Shown here one piece after another: positions 22,944 to 33,800 of a stretch of DNA of 64,000 nucleotides. Position numbers and translations under genes: made by a program. The notes under the pieces were generated by a model that saw nothing but the letters and a program-made list of their open reading frames with translations, did not search any database and had not been told where the DNA came from. This DNA comes from Strobilurus pachycystidiatus (Eukaryota; Basidiomycota; Agaricomycetes; Agaricales; Physalacriaceae). The stretch spans positions 124,001-188,000 of the forward strand of contig JAHLMK010000011.1 of NCBI GenBank assembly GCA_019915135.1, read 5' to 3'. How positions within the stretch are numbered: position 1 is the first letter of the stretch; each line of letters opens with the position of its first letter.

Positions 22944-25900
22944 TTAGTTTCGGCGGCAACACCGGAACAAGTTGCGCTTGAAGAAGTAGTACAGGCACTG
23001 GACAAGCGATTAGATGACTTTCAATGTTGAAGATGTTGAAACTTACACCGGTGAATCGCACCGCAGCTAGAGCAGCAGTCGAGTATAGGATGATCGAGAA
23101 GTAGGTGTTCTGCTTATCCCGAAGCTTCTCCTCATCTGCCTCCGGATCTTCCTCGTTGGGCAGACCATTGATATTCTCAATGGCAATCGCAAGCCCCGCG
23201 TTGGTCAGCATCCAGAAACCAACCAACCGTGTCCTGAACGTTTTGTTCTGATCATCCATAGTCGGCTTCTCAATTTCCTCCTTGGTCTGAACCTTGGTGA
23301 CGGCACGGGTGACAGTCTCTTTGAAAGCATCGTCCACATCCTCTTGTGTCTTCACCGTATCCTCGACGGCCGCTACCTCAGCATCTTTGGTCTTCTTCGA
23401 AGATACGGATGGTAGTGCTTCGGCTTTATCGCTTCCTTTCGTTCCCCAAGACACCTTTTGAAATCCTGTAAGCCACGCGTCGGAAGAGGCTAGGTCGAAT
23501 GACTTACATCGTGCAAGTTACAGAAAGCATACACGTTGAGGACGTTGGTGAAGCTGGGAGCGATAAGAAGGTACTGGAGGAAACTCGAAAACATGTGCCA
23601 TGGGTCTCGCTATTTGGGGCGTCAGAAAAAGTAGTGATATGGCAAGTATGGTCACATACGTAGAGGAAAGATGCACCGAAGTAGATTCCGAATGTCGAGA
23701 ACATTGCTGCTATGAGCGCTCCGATTGGTGGTTGGAAGAACGCCTTGACAACATCACTGGACGACTTGTCTTTCAACTCGTTATGGATATTCTACGAGGA
23801 TGTCAGCCCTATGCCGTTGAGACAAGCCAAACCACGCACGCCAAACGCTTTGGCAGTCAACCAGAACGAGCAAACCAGCAGATACAGCGACAAGAACGCA
23901 TAGACCCTACACAGGATGAGCGAATGCAGTGTTGAAGTTGAGGAAACATACCAGAGAGTCAGTGTGTAAAGTCCTCGTTCACCCTTCGGTCTATTACCCA
24001 ATGCTAGAATGAACTGTAGGGCCAGGAAAGCCAAGTATATCCATTTGAATGCCAGATTGACCCAATGTGTCTGCAAAACGTCAGGACGTGACATGCTGTT
24101 CGAGTTGCAGTGTGGACTTACCACAGCTACCGTGCCGAAAATGACGATATTTTGACCCGGGAGCAAGTCGATAATAATGCTGAACGTGAGCCACATGTTT
24201 GCGAGAGCGAACCACGAGAAGAACAGCGAGAAGACATTGTACTTTGCTCAAGTTAAGAAAACACGTTGGATGATCGAAGCTGCTTTACTTACCAAAGCCT
24301 GAAGATGCAGGAAGAACATGCGGATGATACCATGACCAGAACGGTAGAAATTGAAAAAGTTGACCAGGGCGTACTGAACCAATCATCAATCGAGACGCTC
24401 TGGGAGAGACATGGGGATCTTACCACGGAGGCCGCGAAAGAACCGTTCAGCCAGCGACGACGTTGACCGATGAGCTCGACAACTTGTTCGGGTACATCGG
24501 TTTCAGCCTTGCTGGGTTTGACGTAGGTTAGAACCCATCTGTCGTTCTTCTTCGCAACCAACTCGAAACACAAGATACGATCCTCGGCCAAGAACATGTT
24601 CTTTGTGAAGATGTTCATGCCGTAGATACCTTTTGCACCCAACCGGTCGGCGAGCGAGTGATCACCGTGAAAATATTGCTCCAGAGGACGTCCCAGGATT
24701 GCTCGGTAGCGATACGCAGAGAAAGCACCGGGCAATACGGAGACATAACCAAAACTACTTTCCAAAGGTTTGTCTAGAGTCATGTCAACTCTGACACTGC
24801 CGGGTATGAAGGATATTACGTACCAAGGATGTTTGACATTTTGTACTCGAAGTTCTGAGCGGCGACCAAGGGATTCAACAATTTCTTGCCGCCCTTGATC
24901 ATGGCGTGAATCTCACCTGGTGCTACGTTGAGAGGCTATTACTGAGAGGAGGGGACAGATACTTACCACAACAGCCACCCAGGTGAGGGTCGTTGTAGAA
25001 TGCCTCCCACAAGTAGTAGATGGACTTGTGACCGGGCTTGGTACCCGCATCAATGAGAACACAGGACTCGGGCTATGTGGGGGTCAGACAAGGGGGCGCA
25101 TGACGGCATGCACTGACGTTGAGCATCTTCCCGATGGCATTGAACAGCCAACGATGAGAGTTGATCTTCTTCTGATTTTTGGCCTTGAGAACGAAGATGA
25201 TCTGGACGGGAACAAGGTTGTTCGGATCGTTCGCCTGAGGCAGAACTAACTGTGGCGTAGAGTCGACCGACAGTTGTGTCGTATACTAGAAAGAAAACAC
25301 TTCAACAACAAGGGAAGACTCGGCAAGAGGTCTGGGCTCACCTCGAAGATGTGTGCAACAGTGTCCTTTCCATCGACCTGTTTCTTCATGACACCATCTT
25401 GGTAGACACCGACAGTGGCAAGAATATCCAGGACACTCTTGTCCATGGCCTCGAGACCATCGACGATGAGGGCGACGGTGATTCTTTGCCATGCAGGCTT
25501 CCCTTCCTCGGCCTGGGTGCGCCAGTACTTTGATTGTTTCGTCTTGCAAATGTCACGAATGTTCAACATGACACCGTGTAACGTGCGGGCATAGAGCGTC
25601 TTGTCCTCGTTATACGAGGTGACGGCAATGAGAATCTCGGTTTCACGGTTATACATTTTGGTACGAAGCGACCAGCCATTGGCCTCTGTGAATTCGTCGG
25701 GGTCGACGGTTGCTGCGGTGTATCGCATGTGCCTAGCATGCTGTCATTAGTCGCCAAACAAGGGATGCGCACAGAATGAAACGCACGAGAACTCGGTGGT
25801 GTTGGTGGACGCGTACTTGGCCTCGACAGCGCTGTGAATGGGTGTCGGCACTGGATACTCCGCGATGAAGTTGCCATTTGTCAATTTGACTTTGCGGGTG

Positions 25901-26352
25901 ACACCGCGCTTGATGGTCTGGCGACGCCGCCATGCGCTGTCGACGCCGTTGCTGGACGCGATGGAAATGGGCCGCGAGCCGCCGTACGGGTCGCCGAACG
26001 AGTCTGGGTCGACACTGGCAGGGTGATGTCAATGAATGAAACCACGTGGCGCGGCGACGGCAACAGCGACGCACTTGGGTGGGTAGAAGCCGCCGGCGAA
26101 GCTCCCGCCGGCGTTCAGAGGCTCTTTCTCGAGGTCTTCATCATCGTATCCACCGCGACCGCCAAATTCGGCCGAGGGAAGAGACGCTGTGCTCTCAAAC
26201 GGACGCGGCATCAGGCTCGGGCTGGCATGGTATGGGCGCTCCTGCTCGACAAACTGGGTCTGGCGTGGGCGGTCGGCAAAGGGATCGTCAAATTCGCTCC
26301 CATGGGTGCCAGCAGAGTAAGGCGAGGCCGAACGGCCCGGCGTGTTGGCCAT
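22944..26352 (-). CDS. Chitin synthase, division 1 (class III-like)
   Basis: Processive family 2 glycosyltransferase that polymerises UDP-GlcNAc into cell-wall chitin at the plasma membrane. Start at 26352 ([15 protein letters not shown]); the N-terminal ~170 residues are disordered and charged. Catalytic features: [95 protein letters not shown] (EDR) and [16 protein letters not shown] (QRRRW), all intact. Helices follow, among them [19 protein letters not shown], and [13 protein letters not shown] charged loop rich in Glu/Lys precedes the last helix, and it ends [10 protein letters not shown]. More than ten introns. Class assignment is from remembered motif patterns and is less sure than the family. 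Confidence 0.92.
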
Positions 26353-26951
26353 TGTGGCTGGGCTTTGCTAGGCGACGGGGGCGGCGATGAGGAGAAGGCT
26401 GTTGGCGACGACGGGCAGACGAAGGAAGGGAAAGACAAAGCAGACGTCGAGGACGAAGAGTAAATAAGCCGTCTGTGGTAACAGGCAGGAACGAGGCAAT
26501 GATGCACAGCCTTCAAACTCCGCTGATGACAGTCACATCCGTCACTCTGCCCTCCTCTCCGCGAAACATTCTTATCTCTTTCCATATCTCTGTTCATTTC
26601 AAGTCGCTCCTGTATGCTCGTACCTCCTGTGTGGCAGTACTCAGACACTTTTACAATTCCAACGAGAGCGCGTCCAACTGTGACATGCCTCTAGCGTGAC
26701 GCTGACAGTGCTGACCCGAAATACAAGGAGCGCCCTACAGCCGGCCGCGCTCGTCCTGCCCGACCGCCCAATGTTACAGGTGTATTGCGTACTCTATTTG
26801 ACTGTCTCGCTGACTGTATCCATGTCCCTGCCATGTCCGTAAGATTAGCTTGCCGGCCCAGAAGTAATGTACATGATATTCACATGCAGGCTCTTCCCCG
26901 GCAGTGCTCACCCTCCACCGAGACACGCGTTGTTGAACTTGAACCGCCATC
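26353..26951. other. Divergent promoter region between chitin synthase and GST genes
   Basis: About 600 bp without a convincing gene. It should carry the promoters and 5' UTRs of both neighbours. Nothing repetitive is seen. Confidence 0.5.
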
Positions 26952-28350
26952 ATGACCGTTGTGTTATACCGGTCAGTGGCCTAGCATGTCCCCGACAAGG
27001 CTGTCCAACACTGACACCGCGTTTTGATATCTTCACCGCTAATTAGCTATGACGCATCCCCGTTCTCTGTAAAGATCGACAATGCACTGCTGCTGAAAAA
27101 CATTCCGCATCAAAAAGTCAATGCAAGTACACCGTCTTCCGCAGTCCTTGATGCACCGTCTTACCCTTAGGCTCACCAGGTCAAGCCAGTTCTTCCGCGA
27201 CCCGAAATCACCGATTTCCTGGGCTTGGGATACCGTCGGATTCCCATTCTTGCAATCGGAAACGACGTGTACTGTGACACAAGGTTCTTCTTGCGGCCAT
27301 GAACGCGTCAAATAAATCCTCTGATGATTGTCCAGTCTGATTGCATCAGCACTCGAGAGGCGCTTTCCACCCTCGCAAGGCTATGGCAGTCTATTCCCGG
27401 AGCGGAAATCTGGAGGCTCTGATGCGAGTCTTATTAAGATTTACGCGCAAAACTATGTCGATACGGCGCTCTTCCCGCTAGGACCTGTGTTCCTGCCATG
27501 GGATAAGTTTCCAGAAGGGTTCTTGAAGGACCGAGCTGCGGTGCGCGCCACTGTTGTCATGCATATGTGGACAGCACTCATAGATATATCACCGAACAGT
27601 ATCGTAATGTTCCGAGCATCTCTGCGGAGGCGATGATCAACGCGCGCGGGAAGAGTCTCAGTCTTCTCGCGTCCCATATCGTGAGAGTGTATACTATTCC
27701 ACCTTTTTCATACTAATGACCAGCGTTCTTGCATAGGCTTCTACCGAGGACCTTCTCAAAGACGGGCGGGAATGGCTCTTCGACACCGCAAATCCCAGCC
27801 TCGCTGATATTGCCTTGCACTTCGTGCTGTTCTGGGTTTATTCAGCAAAAGGAACTGAGTCCATCTTCGACAAGGCGAAAGTTCCCAACGTTTACAAGGT
27901 GGAGTCCGAGTCACAGTAATCTATAACTATAAGATACTGACAATTGTACAGTGGCTCATGAAACTTACAGCCCACCTCGACTCACTGAAGAAGGACTTTA
28001 CGGTGCCTCAAATACAGGGTGACGAGGCAGCCAAAACGATCGCATCTGAGCCCTTCGAACCCTATTCTGTCGTCGGATTTGACCTCGTAGAAGCGAAGCG
28101 GTTAGGTTTCAAGGAAGGGGACAATGTGCAGATTGCCCCCGATGATACTGGTACGCGCCCTGTTCCATCCTGTCGCCACAAACCTGAGGAGATCCCAGGC
28201 CGAGCCTTCCCAACCACCGGAAAGTTGGTCTCTCTCAATCAAGAAGAATTTGTCCTCGAAACAACCTCTACATACGGGACCTTCAGATGTCATTTCCCTC
28301 GCGTGGGATTCACCATCCAGAAGGCAAAGCCAGGCAAACCCAAGTTGTAG
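26952..28350 (+). CDS. Glutathione S-transferase with an extra C-terminal domain
   Basis: Cytosolic GST-like enzyme. The thioredoxin-fold domain starts MTVVLYRYDASPFSVKIDNA; KPVLPRPEIT, YRRIPILAIGNDVYCDT and SLIASALERRFP give the cis-Pro loop and glutathione-binding segment. The helical domain includes DGREWLFDTANPSLADIALH. A further ~100 residues (EPFEPYSVVGFDLVEAKRLG to VGFTIQKAKPGKPKL) exceed a standard GST and look like a small beta-rich domain. Intron 27123-27179 needs a GC donor (AAT|GCAAGT). Splicing around 27540-27590 is unresolved: no clean GT-AG choice joins FLKDRAA to the frame coding EQYRNVPSISAEAMIN, so this stretch may contain another unusual donor or a sequence error. Stop TAG at 28348-28350. 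Confidence 0.8.
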
Positions 28351-28390
28351 TCAACATTCAGGTCCTCTGTACATACACAAGTAGTGCAAT

Positions 28391-29118
28391 CTATGCGCGC
28401 CCACGTCCATAGACCTCTAAACATCGCTCCTCAAACGCTTTGACCATCATTTTTGAAACCTGTCCGAAGAATGTCGATGAAACGGCTGCGTGCACCGGGC
28501 TGGCAAACGCGAATTTGAGATCTAGAGTGACCAACGTCGGTCCGCCTCCCTCCGAATTCAGAACGTTGTTAGACGGGTGTGGTGACTGAGGCGATGCAGG
28601 CTGAAACCGCCATGTCGTTGATAGTGTTTTGAAGAGAGGCGTCGAAGATGACGCGACGGCCTGGGTTGTGTCAGTTTAAATCACCAGGAATGTATGCAGG
28701 ACGCCCACCTCGACGGAGACGTAGGGCGTGCAAGTGACTTTGCTCACGTAGCTCTCCTCAAACGACTTGAAGCCTACAGTCATCTCAGCATCCATAAGCG
28801 TGCTCCCGTCCTCCTCCTTCGACCGCAGGATACGTGTTTGGGTACAATAGGGGATAAAGCTGGGATACGCCGCGACGTCTGAGACTACGGCATAGAGGTC
28901 ACTCTGCTTATACCTGCAAGACATCATGACTTCAAGCCTAATGGTGCCGGATGGACGTACGGGAATATTTTACGCTCATGATGAGTCTGTTCAGATGGTC
29001 CAAGAGGTGAGAAGGACGAGAAGTCGGGCAGAGAAAAAAGAGGTCGCTGCTGCCCCACTGAACACGATGTTCGTGAGGAAAAAGCGAACGCGTGCAAGTT
29101 GGAACGGAACAAGTTCAT
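28391..29118 (-). CDS. COQ10: COQ10 coenzyme Q-binding START-domain protein, mitochondrial
   Basis: Lipid-binding protein needed for coenzyme Q function in respiration. Exons (minus) 29118-28961, 28913-28709, 28660-28391 give 210 aa. The N-terminus MNLFRSNLHAFAFSSRTSCS is Arg/Ser-rich and fits a mitochondrial targeting sequence; the longer in-frame ORF upstream to 29328 lacks this feature at its start. START/Polyketide-cyclase motif: HERKIFPYKQSDLYAVVSDV followed by YPSFIPYCTQTRIL, the classic Coq10 ERK(V/I).PY....Y.(I/V)V.DV..Y..F(I/V)P(W/Y)C signature, created by splicing across 28961/28913. The end is FEERCLEVYGRGRA. COQ2 is also in this window (56-57 kb), but not adjacent. Confidence 0.92.
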
Positions 29119-29411
29119 CGGGTGCCGTGCCGGGGGATCCGTGGTCAAATGCGATAGGTCTCTGAGTTCGAGTCCAGCTTCGGGCAAATCTTTTGCAGGA
29201 TTGGACAAGCCTCGAGAATCATCGAAATTATGTACATGCCTGGGCCTAACAGTCTGAATGGAAAAATTACAAGTTCGATACACTTCGTTTGACTGCTTAC
29301 TTACAAGGTCTACGCGAAATAAAGACACCTAACGGACGGAATAGGTAAATACGGCACGGTAAATACGAAAGCAAAGCACGGTGCATCAGAAACTACAAGC
29401 AGAGGGAATGA

Positions 29412-30160
29412 CTAAGCGACATAGGCGTCCCCCTCGGGGCATTCCCGCGCAATCTAAAGAAACTGTGAACGCGATCCGGAGCCCAAGACAGATGAACGTA
29501 CGTGGCCCTCCTGTTGACACTTGTAGCAGGTCTTGCTCTTACTGACGAGGACGGAACCTTCACCCATCGTTCCTGTGGTAGCCAGACAGTCTCTGGCCAT
29601 GTGGTTGGGACCGCCGCATCTGTAGCATTTGACGGGGGGCAAAGTGGATGTATTGAGCGACCTTCCCGGGGGAGGCGCACGAGAAGCAAAGCCCCCAACA
29701 GGGCCACCTGCAGCAGTAGGGCACGCACGCGCGATGTGACCCATGCGACCACAATTCTAGAAGAGAAGCAAGCAAATAAAAGCGCCGCCTGCACGGTCCG
29801 AAAAAGAACCTACATAACACTTTTGGCCAGCTCCACCTTGTTGGATCCTCAAGCTAGGACATTCCGCTAATGGAACAGTCGGTTCGGGGCATAGATGGCC
29901 ATTGGAGCACACAGACCTTGGATGTGTCCGACACCACCGCAAGAATAGCACTGTTTCGCAGAGACAGTGCGGGGAGAAGGACAAGCAGAGGACTCATGTC
30001 CGGGCTGGCGACAGTTATAGCATAACCGCTGCTCGGACGAGCAATTCTCGGCAATGTGACCGACTATTGATACCATGAGGAAAAGGGCAGATTTTCAGTT
30101 TTTGAGCAGCTTACGATTTCCACACTTGAAGCAGCCCTTCCTGGAGAACTGGAACGCCAT
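29412..30160 (-). CDS. GIS2: GIS2/CNBP-type protein with six CCHC zinc knuckles
   Basis: Nucleic-acid-binding protein that in yeast associates with ribosomes and stress granules. From MAFQFSRKGCFKCGN at 30160 six knuckles can be read: CFKCGNLGHIAENC (split by intron 1), CYNCRQPGHESSAC, CYSCGGVGHI.. ending before intron, CYNCGRMGHIARAC, CYRCGGPNHMARDC, CYKCQQEGHIAREC (split by the last intron). The two central clusters are separated by a Gly/Pro linker (GGFASRAPPPGRSLNTST). The protein ends PEGDAYVA, TAG at 29414-29412. Introns cut inside the knuckles, so the motifs confirm the splicing. Knuckle 5 has Asn in place of Gly before the His. Confidence 0.92.
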
Positions 30161-30979
30161 TCTGAAACTTTTTTGCGGCAGGGCAAGGTGAATTTCGGGA
30201 GAAATTGGCAGGAAAAAGAACTATGCACCTCACTGCACCCACAGCCTACTGACCGACGACTACACTGCCTCACAACCTGCAAGACGATGGAGAGCGAGAT
30301 GGGAGTGTGATGACAACGGTGATGGCGCCTGTTTGGCAAGGTAGCCGACTCGCCAGCCGGCCCGGACATTGCCGAATCGCGTCTGATCCCATCGCACTGG
30401 TGTGGGCTGGTAAGTTCAGTACACACGGATCCACCACAATGGCTCGCCCCAGTCGGAGAAAACAAATCAAAAGATCAACATCTGCCATGGATGCAGAGCT
30501 CCATATGGGCAGCGTTATCGATGTGCTGATAAATCTGCAGCCACCTGCGCCTATAAGAACCCTGAAGACGGGCTTTAAAACCTTTGGATAGGCTTGAACT
30601 TGAACCCCCACTTGGTCGCAACGTCCTTGCCGTGTCTAGTGGCGTGAGGTCGATACCGCTCGTGGTACACCGCGTCGCTGAACTTCCCTCCAGTGCAGAC
30701 CATCACTGTCGGCATCTGTCGGTCGCGGCGTCCGTGCAGCTCCTAGTGAGGTGAGCCCGTTGTTGTTTGTCATATGCCGCGTCTCTGACTCTCTTCAGTG
30801 CAGGCTATCATTGTCAGCGTCTACCCAGTCTTGTCGCATTTTCATTCCATCGCGCTTCGTCCGTTTATATCTATTCAACTACCTTTATCAACACTCACGC
30901 ACGCCTTACAGTTGTTTGGATGGATATCGGCTTCAGCCGAAGTAAGACTTGTTGTCAACCGTCATACTCACTGCTTACC

Positions 30980-31060
30980 GCGTCCTACAGGCTCAAATCT
31001 TCCTCTGACGTCTTTATTCATCCCTGCAAGAACGTGTATGTGAACAGAATGCGTCCAGCG
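30980..31060 (+). repeat. Copy 1 of a diverged duplicated segment
   Basis: GACGTCTTTATTCATCC followed after two bases by GCAAG matches copy 2 near 33.46 kb. A second short match (CCATCGCGCTTC at about 30848) lies about 160 bp upstream, in the same order as in copy 2. The intervening sequence is poorly conserved. Confidence 0.45.
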
Positions 31061-33339
31061 TGGCTTCACGTATGGGATCGGTGGCTCGGTACTACACACT
31101 AGCTGTTGTGCTCTCGATATCAGGCTTCGCAATCGAGATCGTCGTGACTTGCATCTCTGAGTGTCTTCAACTTGTTCCTCGAGTACCGCCCGCGGAGCCC
31201 CGCATGTGGCATGTAAGTTGAGCAGTTCCGCTCATTTCGACTCCGCCCGTCGTCGTTGTAGAAGGCCCGCTTCTTTTTCTTGTCATCTTGGGTGATTCAA
31301 CTCCGAAGAATGCCAACAGCAATGTGGAACGACGTATGTCTCAATGTCTCAACTTCAACTCCGCCTCCCCCCACCAGCATTCAATATTCGACAGCTCCCC
31401 CGAAAGGCAGGGAATGGACACAGCAAATCAAGATCGTTCCTGGATAATTAAGCGCCTGAACAGCACAGATGACGACCTTCCATTGACTGAAAGATTAGTA
31501 CGCTCCGAGTCCGAGAGTCCAAGCACTTGCCCTTTCGGGAGTTGCCGACATTTGTGCTCGTCGACGGCGACCTTGGGATAGGCTTCGCCTTCCATTCGAG
31601 CTAGGAATGTCCGTACGCCAGCGCGATCCGCGGACTGCCACAGACGATGCCCAGCGACACGGCTCTCTAGCCTCCTGCGCCCTCCACACGCCCAGCACAA
31701 ATCTCAGATTCGCCAACACAGACGCTCGCGGACTGTTCGGTGGGATGCTCAGCCGGTATGTGCGCTTACATTTGCCTGTCAATGGCCTGCAAGCTGTCAC
31801 CTTGCACTTCCAGACGCAAGGCTAGGCGACACTCCTGGGTACTTCTCAAGAGAAAGGCCTTATCAAAGGCTTGGACCGCACGGCGCCCCCATGTCGGTGC
31901 CATTCGACAAATACCACATCCTTGAGACGGAATACCAAGGGCGGGGGGACGCCAGCGGTACGGGGGCCGCAACAGAACCAGACGATGTGGCGCTCGGACC
32001 ACGCCGCCCACACACACGCATTGCGACACCAACGCTCCCTCTCCGCGGAATTGCGGCAGCCTGCCCCCTCGGCTATGCGATTATTCTCGCTGCAAAGCAG
32101 CTTGTCCTTCGGTAAACGGTGCTTGGAAAGGATCTCGAGCGTGCTCACGCCCTATGGCCGGTTGAGGCGTTGTCTGCGTCTTCTGGCGCACACTGTATCG
32201 TCTACATACGCTCTACGCTAGGCCTATCATTACGACTTTTATTCCCCATGTCTCTGGTCTGGTTCACCTCAACATACCTCCTCATCGTCCCGGGCACCTC
32301 CAATATGCAGGGTCACACGAGTTCACGCATCCTTTTCTTCCCATCGGCGGTTGGGTGGATCTTCATACTATCTGTATCTCTGTTTCTGGACAGCGAACGT
32401 GTTCGTAGGTACTTCTCCAACTAAGTATTTCTTGCCCTTTCCTTCTTGGTCCACCTTAGCTAATTGCCTCCAGCCGCTTGTACCCCTCCTTCGGAAGGCG
32501 GCCCTGAGACTTCCCGCCCCGTTGTACGCTTTGTACGATCATTTCTCGTTTGTATTCTATACGGTCACTGGTGGATGGCGCTTCTGGTCAAATGGGTGCA
32601 TCGCTCGTCACGTTGGGTGCATATCAGCTTCAGTCACGCGGAGAACATTGGCAGCCATTCAGATGTTGCTGGTGTACCCGATTCGTCCCCAAATCACATC
32701 AGGCATCGGTCTACGCGTGTTAAATGTGAACTCATCATCGAGATCCAATCTATTTTGAACCCAATTGCAGGCCAGGGCTGTTCTTCGGCGCTTTCTCTGC
32801 CGCGATACATGTCATGGCGGCATCATACTCTCATCGTTGGCGATAAACCAAATTCGTCGTGTTCTCATCAATACCGCGAACAAGCTCAGACGATTCGATA
32901 CGGGAGGTCGGAATGCTGCTCCGTATCGCGTCGGCCAACTTTCGCTACCTCGGGATAATACGTGGTTCAAGACCGGCATTTCCCTGATCCTTTCTAATGA
33001 CAAGCAGCAACGTTGGCGTCTGTACTACACTACTCCCCTTCTGGTCTCGGACCTCGAAAGTTCACATCGATGAGCTGCCGCTGAGTTTCATCGACGCTCA
33101 ACCCCATGTGGCAAATTGATCCTCGGACCATAAAAGACTCGCTATGGTGACTATCGTCGCTTGGGTTCCTTCCCCCACCTGCGCTGCACCTCCAGCGTAG
33201 CCTTTCAAAATTCAGCATACGGCGGTGTCTACTGGTGAGCATACCTCATACACATGACTCGCTTGACTGATCACTGCCCAGTGCTCTCGTCTCAAGCTAG
33301 ACAAAGCCTCTCAGCGTCGGACCAACCCTTCCGCGGACT

Positions 33340-33530
33340 GGCTCCATCGCGCTTCTTGTTAGGGTCAATATTGGCTTCCTCTGAAGTATGTCTGTCTCTC
33401 GCTCTTTGAGATATTCCATTGCTGACTTGTCTTTTGTAGTCTAAGAGTTTGCACGACGTCTTTATTCATCCTAGCAAGGGCACGAATGGATGCAGCTGCG
33501 TTCTGAGTGGTGTTATGTGTGAGAGGGGAG
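33340..33530 (+). repeat. Copy 2 of a diverged duplicated segment
   Basis: It contains CCATCGCGCTTC (about 33346) followed by GACGTCTTTATTCATCC and, two bases on, GCAAG (about 33455-33478), the same two blocks in the same order as copy 1 near 31 kb. Here the frame reads SKSLHDVFIHPSKG after a possible intron acceptor; in copy 1 it reads LKSSSDVFIHPCK. Confidence 0.45.
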
Positions 33531-33800
33531 TCACAGTGGATTGTCGTGTATACTGCTGTCTCCTTGAATGTTGCTAGATGGGTCTCAGAAGCCTTATCTC
33601 CTCGTTGTCCGTCAACCTTTCACACCGTGACTCTGCTGGCTCACGTGCGCCTGCTTTCTTGAGCTCAGACCTTCCCGGTGCTAGTGCTAGTCTTCATCAA
33701 CTTTGAAGTGACATTTGGGTGCTCCTGTACCTTTGGGATTGATGTACACAAACCTGGTCCGGGGAGCGCTCATCTGAAATACAATCTTTCTATCCTTTCT

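Larger units (their letters stand above)
30161..33800. other. 3.6-kb region without a recognisable gene; contains diverged duplicated segments
   Basis: No protein family could be recognised on either strand. Several overlapping open frames exist at 31.6-32.4 kb, where the base composition is GC-rich, and the forward frame coding FDKYHILETEYQGRGDASG (31.9 kb) is open for some 170 codons without an ATG upstream of 31891. A hydrophobic frame (SLVWFTSTYLLIVPG; LFFPSAVGWIFILSVSLF) follows at 32.25-32.4 kb. A 17-nt identical block inside longer partial similarity links about 31006 and 33457. The region could hold an orphan gene, a decayed duplicate or a non-coding transcript. Confidence 0.4.

Noticed and set aside
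29160..29180. tRNA-like B-box (GTTCGAGTCC)
   Set aside because: The flanking bases cannot form a T-stem and no acceptor or anticodon stem is found at the right distance.
29119..29328. Extended N-terminus of COQ10 from an upstream Met
   Set aside because: The internal Met at 29118 starts an Arg/Ser-rich sequence typical of mitochondrial import; the extension has no such character.
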